Positions 25,244-34,110 are shown, numbered from the stretch's first letter. The stretch: 52,924 nucleotides of DNA from Neobacillus mesonae (GCF_023715155.1 NZ_JAMBNQ010000037.1:1-52924), one strand, 5' to 3'. Numbers and translations: made by a program. Notes: generated by a model not told the origin, from the letters alone.

Positions 25244-26197
25244 TCACGCCGCCACATCCCTTTTTGTAAAAATCCCAAAGGCCAAGAGTTGAAAGACGAA
25301 AAAGTAAATCAATAACATGACAATAGAAAATCCTGCTGTCATCCCTTCTACTAATGGCACTCCATCAAAGTATTGGGTTAAGTCGGTGTTGGCAAATAAA
25401 ATATACTTTGCCCAATCATATCGGGATGCAATCAGCGATGTCACCGTTCCCCCCATTAATAAAAGGAAAATGGATAACCCAACTGCCAAGGAACTATTTC
25501 TAAAAACAGCGGAAATCATAAAAGCCATAGTGGTAATCATAATGACATCAATGGACGTTAATAAATAGGTCTTTATTAAATAAAGGAGCATATTTTGTTC
25601 AACGACAGTCCCATTTGAATAAGCAAGATGTACATTATTTCCATCACCTGTTCCAAATAACGCAAATCCTAAAACTGCTGCACTGACAAATAAGACAGCC
25701 AGCATGAAAAGGTCAAATAAAATAACTGTCATATATTTAGAGAATAGTATTTTATATCTTTTGATTGGCCGGATTAACAGCAGCTTAACCGTCCCCCAGC
25801 CAAATTCACTTGCCACAATACCGGCCGCAATGATAATCGTAAATAAACCGGCAAACGAAATAAGACCAGAGCTGTCATTAATAAATGTCCACCCTGTTGT
25901 CCCATTAACGGGTGGGATTTTATGATCTAAACGGTATTGATTAACCGCCGCTTTTCTTTCTAAATTTTTCTTAACATTTACGGCCGTTGGCGGCAGTTCA
26001 CTTATTTGTTTTTGGTCCTGTTTTATTTCCTGGCTTACCTGTTGTTCCCACTGAGTATGATCAGTTTTAGGATGATTACCATACATCTTTGTTAAAACCC
26101 CTGTGGCAAGAACACTGAGAATAAGCAGTCCAATCATTACAAAAGTACCCGGACGTTTAAATATTTTAATCCATTCATTCATAATAAGTTTATGCAT
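25244..26197 (-). CDS. yhcI: ABC transporter permease, YhcI-like
   Basis: A 317-residue ABC-2-type permease with six membrane segments and a long extracytoplasmic loop between helices 1 and 2 (residues 40-105). Its size and place, after two ATPases, match B. subtilis YhcI. The start overlaps yhcH by eight bases. With YhcH it probably exports or extracts a peptide or lipid-like compound. The B. subtilis operon responds to cell-envelope perturbation, so a resistance role is likely but unproven. Confidence 0.85.
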   Translation of the reverse strand: MHKLIMNEWIKIFKRPGTFVMIGLLILSVLATGVLTKMYGNHPKTDHTQWEQQVSQEIKQDQKQISELPPTAVNVKKNLERKAAVNQYRLDHKIPPVNGTTGWTFINDSSGLISFAGLFTIIIAAGIVASEFGWGTVKLLLIRPIKRYKILFSKYMTVILFDLFMLAVLFVSAAVLGFALFGTGDGNNVHLAYSNGTVVEQNMLLYLIKTYLLTSIDVIMITTMAFMISAVFRNSSLAVGLSIFLLLMGGTVTSLIASRYDWAKYILFANTDLTQYFDGVPLVEGMTAGFSIVMLLIYFFVFQLLAFGIFTKRDVAA

Positions 26198-27110
26198 GGA
26201 GCTTTTCTCCCTGTGTTGTGACTTCTATAAAACGGTCCTCCAATGTTTTGGAAATTGGTTTTACTTCAAAAATACGGATCCCTTTTTCTATTAATAATTG
26301 AATCATATTTGGCACCTCATCTTTTTCCATCTCTATTTCTATCCCATTTTCCACCTTTTCAAAGTCTATGCCGCTGGTTTGGAGAGAAGCAATGTTCTTC
26401 ATCTCCACTTCGAAGAAATATTTCTGCTTACTTTCCTGCACATAATCATGTACCTTTTGAATATCAACGAGTCTTCCATTCTGGATAATCGCGATACGGT
26501 CACACATCATTTCCATTTCAGACAGTAAGTGGCTTGAAACGATGACAGACATTCCTTTTTCTTTCGTCAGCTTTTTCAAATGGTCCCGAATCTCTCTGAT
26601 TCCAGCAGGGTCCAAACCATTGGTTGGCTCATCCAGAATCATCACCTTTGGATCATGAAGCAGACTTTGGGCCAATCCTAAGCGCTGCCTCATTCCAAGT
26701 GAATAGGTCTTAACTTTATCGTGAATCCGATCCTTTAAACCTACGAATTCCACAACTTCATCTATTTTTTGTTTTGAAATCCCTTTTACCATCCGGGCAT
26801 ATTGCATTAAATTTTGATACCCGGTTAAAAATTTATATAACTCGGGATTTTCAACAATCCCGCCAATATTTTGAAGAGCATCCTCAAATTCCTTTTTCAC
26901 ATTCTTACCGCAAATCAAGATCTCCCCGGAACTGATTCCCATTAAGCCAACCATCATCCGGATGGTCGTTGTTTTTCCTGCCCCATTTGGTCCTAAAAAG
27001 CCAAATACTTCTCCTTCTTCAATCGTGAAGCTCAAATCATCAATGATTTTTTTCCCCTTAATGACTTTTGTTACATTTTTTAATTCCACTACTGGACTAC
27101 TCATTTTCAA
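26190..27110 (-). CDS. yhcH: ABC transporter ATP-binding protein, YhcH-like
   Basis: A 306-residue ATPase. Walker A is GPNGAGKTT, the signature is YSLGMRQRLG (a variant of LSGGQ), Walker B is VMILDEPTNGLDP, and the switch histidine is in SSHLL. The C-terminal 80 residues form an extra domain common in bacitracin-type exporters. The start overlaps yhcG by 14 bases; yhcI follows by overlap. The order and lengths match B. subtilis yhcH. Confidence 0.88.
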   Translation of the reverse strand: MKMSSPVVELKNVTKVIKGKKIIDDLSFTIEEGEVFGFLGPNGAGKTTTIRMMVGLMGISSGEILICGKNVKKEFEDALQNIGGIVENPELYKFLTGYQNLMQYARMVKGISKQKIDEVVEFVGLKDRIHDKVKTYSLGMRQRLGLAQSLLHDPKVMILDEPTNGLDPAGIREIRDHLKKLTKEKGMSVIVSSHLLSEMEMMCDRIAIIQNGRLVDIQKVHDYVQESKQKYFFEVEMKNIASLQTSGIDFEKVENGIEIEMEKDEVPNMIQLLIEKGIRIFEVKPISKTLEDRFIEVTTQGEKLHA

Positions 27111-27813
27111 TCCTCTCCCTTTCTGCCATAGCAGATTTTAACCATTCTAGTACAGACAGCCCTTCTTCCTCTCTAAGAGTTTCTACATTTTTCTGCCCGA
27201 TGATATCCCCATGGAAAATCACAATGGCTTCATCTAAGAGCGGTTCAATTTCATCAATTTCATGCGTAGCAATAATGACAGTTTGTTCTTCAAAATTAAT
27301 GTACGATAATAGGCTTTTCACAATCGAATCGCGAACCATCGGGTCAAGTCCGGAAAAGGGTTCATCTAATAGCAAAACCGGCGATTCCCTTGATAATGCC
27401 AGAACCAGCTTTAACCTGCCGCGGTTTCCTTTAGACAATTGTTTAATTTTTTTGTTCCGGTCAAGTTTCATATCCAGTAAAAGCTGCCCTGCCTTCTTGG
27501 AATTAAAGTCTTCAAATTGTGATGCATAGAAGTCAATCATTTTTCCAACAGTAAATGATGGATAAAACATATCAAGTTCCGTTAAATAAGCCACTTTTTT
27601 GCAAGTTTGCCTTGAAACCTCCTCGGTATCCACCTCAACCTTGCCGGAGCTTGGATAGACCAATCCTGCTATCATTTTTAATGTCGTTGACTTCCCGCTG
27701 CCATTTGGACCGAGCAGTCCATAAATCTTCCCTTTCTCAAATGAAAGGGAAACATTTTTCAAGGAAAAATCTCTTCCATATCGTTTCGTTACATTGCTTA
27801 ACTGAACGGTCAC
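27097..27813 (-). CDS. yhcG: ABC transporter ATP-binding protein, YhcG-like
   Basis: A 238-residue ATPase with Walker A GPNGSGKST, signature LSKGNRGRLK (a degenerate LSGGQ), Walker B VLLLDEPFSGLDP and ATHEIDE carrying the switch histidine. It belongs to the YtrB/YhcG type whose signature motif departs from the canonical one. Its start overlaps yhcF by four bases (ATGA type). The partner permease may be YhcE, the first gene of the operon. Confidence 0.87.
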   Translation of the reverse strand: MTVQLSNVTKRYGRDFSLKNVSLSFEKGKIYGLLGPNGSGKSTTLKMIAGLVYPSSGKVEVDTEEVSRQTCKKVAYLTELDMFYPSFTVGKMIDFYASQFEDFNSKKAGQLLLDMKLDRNKKIKQLSKGNRGRLKLVLALSRESPVLLLDEPFSGLDPMVRDSIVKSLLSYINFEEQTVIIATHEIDEIEPLLDEAIVIFHGDIIGQKNVETLREEEGLSVLEWLKSAMAERERIENE

Positions 27814-28181
27814 TCTTGCTCCCTCCTAAGGTACTGTTCTAAGCCAGTAATCATTTCCTCTTGGGAATAGCCAAGATCTTTCATGTTTTGTACAAAACTG
27901 TGAATAATATCTGTTTGCAAACGGCTTTTTAAATCTTTTAGCACCTGTTCATTTTCCGTTACGAAAGTTCCCTGCCCCCGCCTTGTTTCCACGATTCCCA
28001 TCCTTTCCATCTCACTGTAGGTCCTTTGAATTGTATTCGGATTAACACCTGATTGGATTGCCATTTCACGGACAGATGGCAGTTTTTCTCCTGCCCTCAT
28101 TTCTCCTCTTACAATTTGAGAAGATAGATGATCAGCTATTTGGATATATATTGGTTTAGATGATTGAAAGTCCTTTGCCAT
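27810..28181 (-). CDS. yhcF: GntR-family regulator, YhcF-like (YtrA subfamily)
   Basis: A 123-residue regulator with only a short dimerisation tail after the winged helix: KPIYIQIADHLSSQIVRGEMRAGEKLPSVREMAIQSGVNPNTIQRTYSEMERMGIVETRRGQGTFV. Short tails mark the YtrA subgroup, which represses linked ABC transporter operons. It sits between yhcE and yhcG as in B. subtilis. The 14-bp perfect inverted repeat upstream of yhcE is its likely operator. Confidence 0.9.
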   Translation of the reverse strand: MAKDFQSSKPIYIQIADHLSSQIVRGEMRAGEKLPSVREMAIQSGVNPNTIQRTYSEMERMGIVETRRGQGTFVTENEQVLKDLKSRLQTDIIHSFVQNMKDLGYSQEEMITGLEQYLRREQE

Positions 28182-28186
28182 CGAAG

Positions 28187-28963
28187 TTACACCTCAACTT
28201 TTCTGTCGAGCAGCCAACAAGAAATCAGAAATAAACAAAATGCTGTAATGACATACACAATGATTCCGGCCAGTGGTATTTCTGCAGCATTCAGATTGAT
28301 TTCCCATCCTCCCTGTTTGTAATTAAAATTTGTATTCATTAGTACCGGTATCGTCCATTTATTTACGATTTCCTTTATGAATTCCACCTTGGCTATAAGG
28401 GTTGAAATCGTATTTAAGACAAAAAATAAAATGAGGACCACAAGCCAGCGCCAATTTTTAACTGCCGGGAACTTTCCTAAAGAGTGGTAAATAGTCCAAT
28501 AAAACAATGCCCAGCAGGACATGTATAAAGCAATCAAAAGCAGGCCGGCATTTAATACCAGTATTCCTTTAAATAAGGTAGAGACCTCAATAAAAAATTG
28601 ATTTTTGTAAAATTGATAAATAGTTAAACCGACTCCGGTTAACAACACTTGGGAAATCACTTGGTAAACGAAACTAACCGTGATTTTCGATAAAAATAAT
28701 ACTTTACTCGTTTGCGGATTATACAGCCATAACTGTGTCTTCCCTTCCAAATGGAGTAAGGACAATAACATGGCCGGCAGGAAAAATACGTGTCCTCCAA
28801 GTAAAAGAATGACAGCCATAGGAAGAAAGGACAGCGGCATATGAAAGTAGATCTCCATTCCAAGCGGTATGATCAATAATGTTAAAAGGAAAATAAGCCA
28901 AAAAAGGAACCAAAACTTTGAAATGCCAAAGTCCTTTTTCAACAAACCTTTAAAAGCTGACAT
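28187..28963 (-). CDS. yhcE: Membrane protein, YhcE-like ABC permease component
   Basis: A 258-residue protein with six membrane helices beginning at FWFLFWLIFLLTLLIIPLG. It is the first gene of the operon, with TAGGAGG seven bases before the ATG, and 5 bases before yhcF. Its length and place match B. subtilis YhcE. It is the probable permease for the YhcG ATPase, while YhcI pairs with YhcH. Confidence 0.83.
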   Translation of the reverse strand: MSAFKGLLKKDFGISKFWFLFWLIFLLTLLIIPLGMEIYFHMPLSFLPMAVILLLGGHVFFLPAMLLSLLHLEGKTQLWLYNPQTSKVLFLSKITVSFVYQVISQVLLTGVGLTIYQFYKNQFFIEVSTLFKGILVLNAGLLLIALYMSCWALFYWTIYHSLGKFPAVKNWRWLVVLILFFVLNTISTLIAKVEFIKEIVNKWTIPVLMNTNFNYKQGGWEINLNAAEIPLAGIIVYVITAFCLFLISCWLLDRKVEV

Positions 28964-28980
28964 ATCACAGCCTCCTATTA

Positions 28981-29022
28981 CTTTGTATTAGTGTTCTAGT
29001 TAGATAGTACACTAATACAAAG
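28981..29022 (-). promoter_or_regulatory. Perfect 14-bp inverted repeat: YhcF operator
   Basis: CTTTGTATTAGTGT and its exact complement ACACTAATACAAAG are separated by 14 bases, 18 bases upstream of the yhcE start. The inner GTGT...ACAC and TTAGTGT boxes resemble operators of YtrA-type GntR repressors. The region must contain the operon promoter, so bound YhcF would block it. Confidence 0.8.
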
Positions 29023-29151
29023 CTGCACGTCAATAGACATTACCAATTATTTCAAGGATAAGTGCCATTCATTTTACGGAATGACTGGCTGGATATTTAT
29101 GTTAAAATTTATAGATAGAGAGTTTCGACTTAATTATTTTGGAGGGAGCTC

Positions 29152-29610
29152 ATGATTTTAGTCAGTTCTTGTTTAGCAGGTTTAAAAGTAAGATATAACG
29201 GTACACATAGTTTAGATGATAGGATTTTAAAATTAATTGAGGAAAATAAAGCTGTTACAGTCTGCCCAGAATTGCTCGGAGGATTTCCAACCCCAAGGGA
29301 ACCTGCCGAAATAATTGGAGGAGACGGAGAAGATGTACTGGAAGGAAGGGCTAAGGTTATAGAGAAATCTGGAGAAGATGTAACTGAACTATATCTTAAA
29401 GGAGCTTATGCCGCTTTAGAAATGGCTAAAAATATGAATGCAACACTAGTTGTTCTAAAAGAGAATAGTCCATCCTGCGGGAGTTCGATGATTTATAATG
29501 GTGAATTCAATGGTAAGAAAATCGCGGGAAACGGAGTTACTTCATCTTTACTAAAAAGAAATGGATTTCAAGTGATATCAGAAGAACAATTTGCGGAGGA
29601 CCTTTTTTAA
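29152..29610 (+). CDS. DUF523 family protein
   Basis: A 152-residue DUF523 protein. The family's conserved cysteines are seen in MILVSSCLAGLKVRYNG (Cys7), VTVCPELLGGFPTPREPAEI and KENSPSCGSSMIYNGEFNGKKIAGNGV. The cysteines and invariant arginine suggest metal or iron-sulfur binding. Some members with YbgA fusions take part in tRNA or DNA repair contexts, but the single-domain form is uncharacterised. GGAGGG precedes the ATG at suitable distance. Monocistronic. Confidence 0.88.
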   Translation: MILVSSCLAGLKVRYNGTHSLDDRILKLIEENKAVTVCPELLGGFPTPREPAEIIGGDGEDVLEGRAKVIEKSGEDVTELYLKGAYAALEMAKNMNATLVVLKENSPSCGSSMIYNGEFNGKKIAGNGVTSSLLKRNGFQVISEEQFAEDLF

Positions 29611-29661
29611 ATACTTAATCTCAAAAAGTTGTTTTGCCCAAAAGGCCCCTTTGTGAAAAAA

Positions 29662-29693
29662 AAGCATACTGCTATCAGATTAGCAGTATGCTT
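29662..29693. terminator. Bidirectional terminator
   Basis: AAGCATACTGCTA with perfect complement TAGCAGTATGCTT around TCAGAT, between the convergent DUF523 and DJ-1/PfpI genes, with A8 on the left (T8 on the minus strand). Confidence 0.9.
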
Positions 29694-29702
29694 CCTAACA
29701 TC

Positions 29703-30254
29703 CTATTGATTTAGCTGTTTTATAAATTCTCTCATAAACCCAGGCAGATCTGGCCAAGCATGGCCTGAGATTAGGTTCCCTTCAACATGCAGCGGATTTT
29801 CAATATAAGTTGCACCACATGCTTCCACATCTGGTTTGCAGGCGATATAGGCGGTCAGCTCACGGCCTTCTAAATATTGGCGGACCGTTGTGAATACGAG
29901 GCTGGCATGGCAGATTGCCCCGACTGGTTTATTAGCTTCAAAGAAATGTGCCACTATTCTTGGTACATTTTCATTTAAACGAATGTATTCTGGTGCTCTT
30001 CCCCCAGGAATAATCAAGCCATCATATTCCTCTGGATTGATGTCCTCGAAGGCTGCTTGAGAATCGATTAAATATCCTTTGCTTTCGGTATACGTATCCC
30101 AGCCGATGAAATCGTGAACAACGGTTTGCAGTTTCTTTTTTGATGGTGCTGCAATAGTTACTTCATAACCTTCTTCCAGGCAGCGATAATACGGATAATA
30201 AACTTCCAGTGCCTCAACAGCATCCCCTGTGATCATTAATACCTTTTTAGACAT
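29703..30254 (-). CDS. DJ-1/PfpI-family protein
   Basis: About 183 residues from ATG 30254, with GAGGAGG nine bases upstream; a frame extension of ten residues is rejected. Flavodoxin-like fold: KVLMITGDAVEALEVYYPYYRCLEEGYEVTIAAP opens it, LIIPGGRAPEYIR forms the elbow glycine region, and the nucleophile cysteine is in VGAICHASL. Family activities include glyoxalase/deglycase and protease-like or chaperone roles. No partner gene hints at a specific one. Confidence 0.87.
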   Translation of the reverse strand: MSKKVLMITGDAVEALEVYYPYYRCLEEGYEVTIAAPSKKKLQTVVHDFIGWDTYTESKGYLIDSQAAFEDINPEEYDGLIIPGGRAPEYIRLNENVPRIVAHFFEANKPVGAICHASLVFTTVRQYLEGRELTAYIACKPDVEACGATYIENPLHVEGNLISGHAWPDLPGFMREFIKQLNQ

Positions 30255-30345
30255 TATGTAAAACCTCCTCTCAAAATTGGGCATAGCTGCCCCTTTTTTA
30301 TATATTCTTGAGATTCCCGATAAATCCCTTTCTGTTCACAAAAAA

Positions 30346-30373
30346 TACCAACTTTCTATGTAGAAGGCTGGTA
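30346..30373 (-). terminator. Terminator of fxsA
   Basis: TACCAGCCTTCTA pairs with TAGAAAGTTGGTA around a two-base turn (minus strand) followed by TTTTTTGTG, close to the fxsA stop. Confidence 0.8.
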
Positions 30374-30380
30374 CGTGTTT

Positions 30381-30767
30381 TTACTTTATAATTTTTATAT
30401 TTCCCTGCTCAATTCTTTTTCTGATGGAATTCATCATCAATAGTTTGAAGACTTTTCTGGTTGGCGGAAAAAGTAATAAAAAGCCGGTTATATCTGTTAT
30501 AAAACCAGGTGTCAATAGCAAGACACCGCCAACTAAAATACAGATTCCGTCTAAAACTGCCTCGCCGGGAATTTGTCCATGGCTCATTTGCTCCTGTGCT
30601 CTGCGGATTGTTTGCAATCCTTCCCTCTTTGCTAGGTAAGCGCCAATGACTCCCGTTGCTAAAATAAGCAATATTGTCGGCCAAATACCTATTGTTTTTC
30701 CTGATAAAAGTAAAACTGCTATTTCCGCTGCAGGTATAACGACGATCAATAGAAATAAATACCGCAT
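30381..30767 (-). CDS. fxsA: FxsA family membrane protein
   Basis: A 128-residue protein with the FxsA pattern: short helix FLLIVVIPAAEIAVLL, G-K-T, WPTILLILATGVIGAYLAKREGL, then ICILVGGVLLLTPGFITDITGFLLLFPPTRK. E. coli FxsA affects exclusion of phage T7 when overproduced; the normal role is unknown. It ends in a basic cytoplasmic tail. Monocistronic with its own terminator. Confidence 0.9.
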   Translation of the reverse strand: MRYLFLLIVVIPAAEIAVLLLSGKTIGIWPTILLILATGVIGAYLAKREGLQTIRRAQEQMSHGQIPGEAVLDGICILVGGVLLLTPGFITDITGFLLLFPPTRKVFKLLMMNSIRKRIEQGNIKIIK

Positions 30768-30859
30768 TAAAGGGGCTCCCTTCTAAATCGGATTGATTCT
30801 ATTATAAAGGTGCTGCGGGATTAATGAAAGAATGACCACTTTTTTGGGGAACTTAATTT

Positions 30860-30881
30860 TTCAAACAAACGTTTAATTGAA
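30860..30881. promoter_or_regulatory. Palindrome related to the CAAACGTTTG cluster
   Basis: TTCAAAC, AAACGTTT, AATTGAA form an imperfect palindrome just past the stop of the SRPBCC gene and upstream of fxsA. Its core AAACGTTTG (on the minus strand AAACGTTTGTTTGAA) is the motif repeated five times at 14052-14316, so both may bind the same regulator. Confidence 0.4.
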
Positions 30882-30899
30882 ATGGTTTTACGAGCGGGT

Positions 30900-31382
30900 T
30901 CATTGGCTTTGTGTTAATCGGCCGGCTGCTTCCTTATATTTTTCATACCACTTTTTCCACTCTTCCATCCTCTCGATGGTCCGGCCATCCATTAAGGCTT
31001 CAATCACATCAAGGCAAACATGCCATCCAGCCAGGTCTTTTGGCGTGTGGTCCGTTATTTCTGCAAGCTTTTCAAACATGATCAATTGGCAGCCTGCTGA
31101 CTCTTGTGATAACTCAAAACAAACCGTGTCCGCCCACCAGGAAAACTCCAGCACTGCATTCGCTTCCAGTTCATAAATGGAAAGTTCCTCAAATGTACCA
31201 TCCGGCATGTTGAACTTCATATAACCGCCTTTTTGAAGGTCTCCAACGCGGAGTTCATTAAACCATTGAGCAAGCTTTTCGTTTTCAGTCAGCCAGGACC
31301 AAACTTCTTCAACGGAATGTTTCAGATGACGCTCAAAGCGTGCAGTGTAACCACCTTCTGCTTTTTCAATTACAGCTAACAT
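30900..31382 (-). CDS. SRPBCC / AHSA1-domain protein
   Basis: A 160-residue protein with the START-like AHSA1 fold. ARFERHLKHSVEEVWSWLTENEKLAQWFNELRVGDLQKGGYMKFNMPDGT is the first half, and TPKDLAGWHVCLDVIEALMDG is in the closing helix region. These bind hydrophobic ligands or act as general stress proteins; function not known. The ATG at 31382 lies after GCAGGGAT, a fair ribosome site. Monocistronic. Confidence 0.85.
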   Translation of the reverse strand: MLAVIEKAEGGYTARFERHLKHSVEEVWSWLTENEKLAQWFNELRVGDLQKGGYMKFNMPDGTFEELSIYELEANAVLEFSWWADTVCFELSQESAGCQLIMFEKLAEITDHTPKDLAGWHVCLDVIEALMDGRTIERMEEWKKWYEKYKEAAGRLTQSQ

Positions 31383-31559
31383 GTCTATCCCTGCCTTTCT
31401 AACTTGTTTATCTTATACTACTATTTATTTTGGTGTGTTCTCAAGTCAATGAATTGCGGATTTATTGTTATTACGATGTGACTTTTAAGTTATGAAGCTG
31501 AGATTGTAAAAGGAAAGTTGATGACAGGCACGTACTGGGGTTCTATGTTACTGAAATCG

Positions 31560-31860
31560 GGTTAATCAATGCTGTTCGGGCAGCTAGACGTCTTCTACTT
31601 TACCGAAAACGGAAAATACTCAGCCGGTCGGTCACCTAGATGCCTACTACTTTACCGAATTCTGAAATTTCATGACCGTTCGGGCACCTAGACAGCCTCT
31701 ACTTTACCGAATTCTGAAATTCCATGACCGTTCGGGCACCTAGACAGCCTCTACTTTACCGAATTCTGAAATTCCATGACCGTTCGGGCACCTAGACGTC
31801 CCCTACTTTACCGAAACCAGAAAATACTTGACCGTTCGAACACCTAGACACGACTCCACA
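31560..31860. repeat. Tandem array 4: six units of exactly 52 bp (CTAGA...TTTACCGAA)
   Basis: CTAGA anchors lie at 31584, 31636, 31688, 31740, 31792 and 31844, each 52 bp apart. The unit reads GTTCGGGCACCTAGACAG, CCTCTACTTTACCGAATTC, TGAAATTCCATGACC. Inner units are nearly identical, outer ones diverged. Inverted boxes CCGAA and TTCGG recur, and CCG-NN-CGG persists between divergent units. It lies between the divergent SRPBCC and 2TM genes. Confidence 0.95.
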
Positions 31861-31933
31861 TAAGCCCCTCATTCTTTTTCCCAACAAAACAGCATAAATT
31901 GGATTAAATAGGCCAATTAGGGGGCGATCGAGA

Positions 31934-32203
31934 ATGGAAGACAATGAAAAATACCTAAGAGCCAAAAAAAGAGTGCAAAATTTAAAGTCCTTTTATCTTC
32001 ATTTAACGGTTTATGTGTTAGTCAACATTATGCTATTTGTCATCAACCTAACTTCCGGTGCTGATAATTGGTGGTTTATTTATCCGCTCAGCGGCTGGGG
32101 AATCGGGCTATTGGTGCATGGGATTACCACTTTTGCCTATGGACATTTTGGAGCGGAGTGGGAGGAAAAAAAGATTAAAAAATATATGGAGAAGGACAAA
32201 TAA
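31934..32203 (+). CDS. 2TM-domain protein
   Basis: An 89-residue protein of the 2TM family: YLRAKKRVQNLKSFYLHLTVYVLVNIMLFVINL, WWFIYPLSGWGIGLLVHGITTF, and a basic C-terminal helix EWEEKKIKKYMEKDK. Two membrane helices join through a short loop. In other bacteria this domain precedes LytTR or histidine kinase domains, but here it stands alone. Start at ATG 31934; the upstream GGGGGCGATCGAGA is a modest ribosome site. Confidence 0.85.
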   Translation: MEDNEKYLRAKKRVQNLKSFYLHLTVYVLVNIMLFVINLTSGADNWWFIYPLSGWGIGLLVHGITTFAYGHFGAEWEEKKIKKYMEKDK

Positions 32204-32210
32204 AAGCCAA

Positions 32211-32260
32211 AAAAGGTGTACTTGAAAGCGCGCTTAAAGCACCTTTTCCGTACACCTTTT
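32211..32260. terminator. Shared terminator between convergent 2TM and serine hydrolase genes
   Basis: AAAAGGTGTAC pairs with GTACACCTTTT around a 28-base loop that contains GCGCGC and GGTGC/GCACC-like pairs. The last codons of the serine hydrolase gene lie inside the hairpin, so the hairpin is constrained by coding. Confidence 0.75.
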
Positions 32261-33532
32261 GTACACTGCTGTAACACCCTCGGCATCTGTCAATTCAACC
32301 GAAAGCGGTCGCCTCATCTGGTCCATTTTAAAACAGTACGTATCATGAATGTAGTCACTCTTACAAATAACTGTATCCATATCAGCCTTCACAGGAAACA
32401 GTCTGAACTTATAAGGAACCCCGTACATTTTTGGAACAATCGTATACAGCCCCTGATCAACCCCAATCGTAATGATGACATCCCCATTTTGATAACGGCC
32501 GGCAAGGTTGTCAGCTTGGAGCTCCAACACTTTAAACGGCTCAAATCCCGCCATCTCTTTCCCTAAAGCAATCTTCATCAGATCGCTTGTTATTTGGTTA
32601 ACCGGAGTGATATTGATATTACTTAACGCCATCACCACAAGTTCCTCATCAGGTATCATCATCAGGTGATGAACAAAACCATTGATATCGCCAAAATGAC
32701 TGATCGCCTTTGGAACACGATTTTCTATAAACCAGCCAAACCCATACCCATTCACTCCGGTAAACATTTGCTTCATCAACACATCACTAACCAAGGTGCC
32801 ATTCATGAGTGCCTGACACCATGTATATAAATCTTCCACCGTTGAATACATCCCATAGGCACCGAGTGGAAAGGACATATCAACAAATTCAGTATGAATT
32901 ACATCACCCCATACCGTGTGGCCTGAAGCCAGTTCCCTGATGATTGTCCGGCCGTTGTCTACTCCAGTTTCTTCTAATCCCAGTGGATCAAGAATGGCCT
33001 TTTTTAAAAAATCAGCATAGGAACAGCCGGATACCTGTTCAACAATAGCCGTTAGCAGCAAATAGCCAGAGTTACTATAGTCCATCTTTGTGCCTGGTTC
33101 AAATTCAAGCGGAAGGTCTTTAAAGGAGAGAATGACTTTTGTTAGCGCCCAGGGTAATCTCATGGCCGTCTGCCAATAGTCTGGTGTTGAAGTAAAGCTT
33201 GGAATCCCTGAGGCATGGTTTAATAAATGCCGCACTGTCATGATTGCGCCGTTTGGATAATCAGGAAGGATCCTTTCAATTGAATCATCTATATCCAATT
33301 TCCCCTGTCCATGAAGAACCATAATAGCCATCGCCGTAAAGGCCTTTGTTAATGAACCGATGCGGAATTTGATAGAGGATGTATTGGGAACGCCATACTG
33401 AAACGATGCCATCCCATATCCCTTTTTTAGTAAAACTTCTCCTTTATGTGCGACAAGTACAGATCCATTAAAATAATTGTGAGAAGCCAAATGGTCCATA
33501 TATATTTGAAGTTTATCTATTTTCTTATTCAT
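32234..33532 (-). CDS. Serine hydrolase, beta-lactamase class C / PBP4*-type
   Basis: A 432-residue hydrolase without signal peptide. SxxK is SLTK (Ser60, Lys63), the YxN motif is YSNSGY near residue 150, and the third motif is HFGDING. The first 330 residues form the beta-lactamase-like domain, followed by a beta-rich domain with LAGRYQNGDVIITIG. Substrates of this group include D-amino acid peptides, esters or cell wall muropeptides; a true antibiotic lactamase is unlikely given the missing secretion signal. It lies downstream of the DUF1648 gene at 71 bases and may be cotranscribed. Confidence 0.87.
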   Translation of the reverse strand: MNKKIDKLQIYMDHLASHNYFNGSVLVAHKGEVLLKKGYGMASFQYGVPNTSSIKFRIGSLTKAFTAMAIMVLHGQGKLDIDDSIERILPDYPNGAIMTVRHLLNHASGIPSFTSTPDYWQTAMRLPWALTKVILSFKDLPLEFEPGTKMDYSNSGYLLLTAIVEQVSGCSYADFLKKAILDPLGLEETGVDNGRTIIRELASGHTVWGDVIHTEFVDMSFPLGAYGMYSTVEDLYTWCQALMNGTLVSDVLMKQMFTGVNGYGFGWFIENRVPKAISHFGDINGFVHHLMMIPDEELVVMALSNINITPVNQITSDLMKIALGKEMAGFEPFKVLELQADNLAGRYQNGDVIITIGVDQGLYTIVPKMYGVPYKFRLFPVKADMDTVICKSDYIHDTYCFKMDQMRRPLSVELTDAEGVTAVYKRCTEKVL

Positions 33533-33603
33533 TTCCTCTCACCTCCGGTCCCCTTTTATAAAAAGCAAAATTCAATCCCCGCTTTCAATACTAAACAACG
33601 AAA

Positions 33604-34110
33604 CTATCTGATTCGCCTTTGATTTATCATTCCTAATACAATCGGAATACCCGTTCCAATAATTATGATTGGCAAAAACCATTGACCAAAGCCGCTTCCC
33701 CAGCCTAATGCAATAGAAATAGATTCATATTCAACCAACGAGAAGATAATGAGGCAGATGTTTTTAATTTGATTCAGCACTTTGCGGCTGTGAATATAGA
33801 ATTGTTCCGCATTAGATTCATTTAGTCGCTGTGGATAATTGTGTGCTTCGGGGAATTTTTCTAGAACGGACATTAATATCAGGATAAAAGCACTAATGAA
33901 CGGAAAAAGAAGAAGCTCCCATTTTGATCCCCAACGGTCCACTTCTCCAGCTGCATTATAATGTCCAGGTACTTCATCCGGAAGCATTCTCCATACAGCC
34001 AGCAGGAGAATAATGGATCCAATGTAACATAAGTATCCTGAAATGTCCCAAATCCATTCTCTCTTAGACTTGGGTATGTTTAATTTGGGCCTCCCCCTGT
34101 AATTCGACAA
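33604..34110 (-). CDS. DUF1648-domain membrane protein
   Basis: A 168-residue protein with four membrane helices. The DUF1648 block is MLPDEVPGHYNAAGEVDRWGSKWELLLFPFI after helix 1. Such proteins resemble SdpI immunity proteins, which are signal-transducing membrane proteins in bacilli. The start is a TTG (34110) following AGGGGGGAGGG. Function is unknown. Confidence 0.78.
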   Translation of the reverse strand: MSNYRGRPKLNIPKSKREWIWDISGYLCYIGSIILLLAVWRMLPDEVPGHYNAAGEVDRWGSKWELLLFPFISAFILILMSVLEKFPEAHNYPQRLNESNAEQFYIHSRKVLNQIKNICLIIFSLVEYESISIALGWGSGFGQWFLPIIIIGTGIPIVLGMINQRRIR

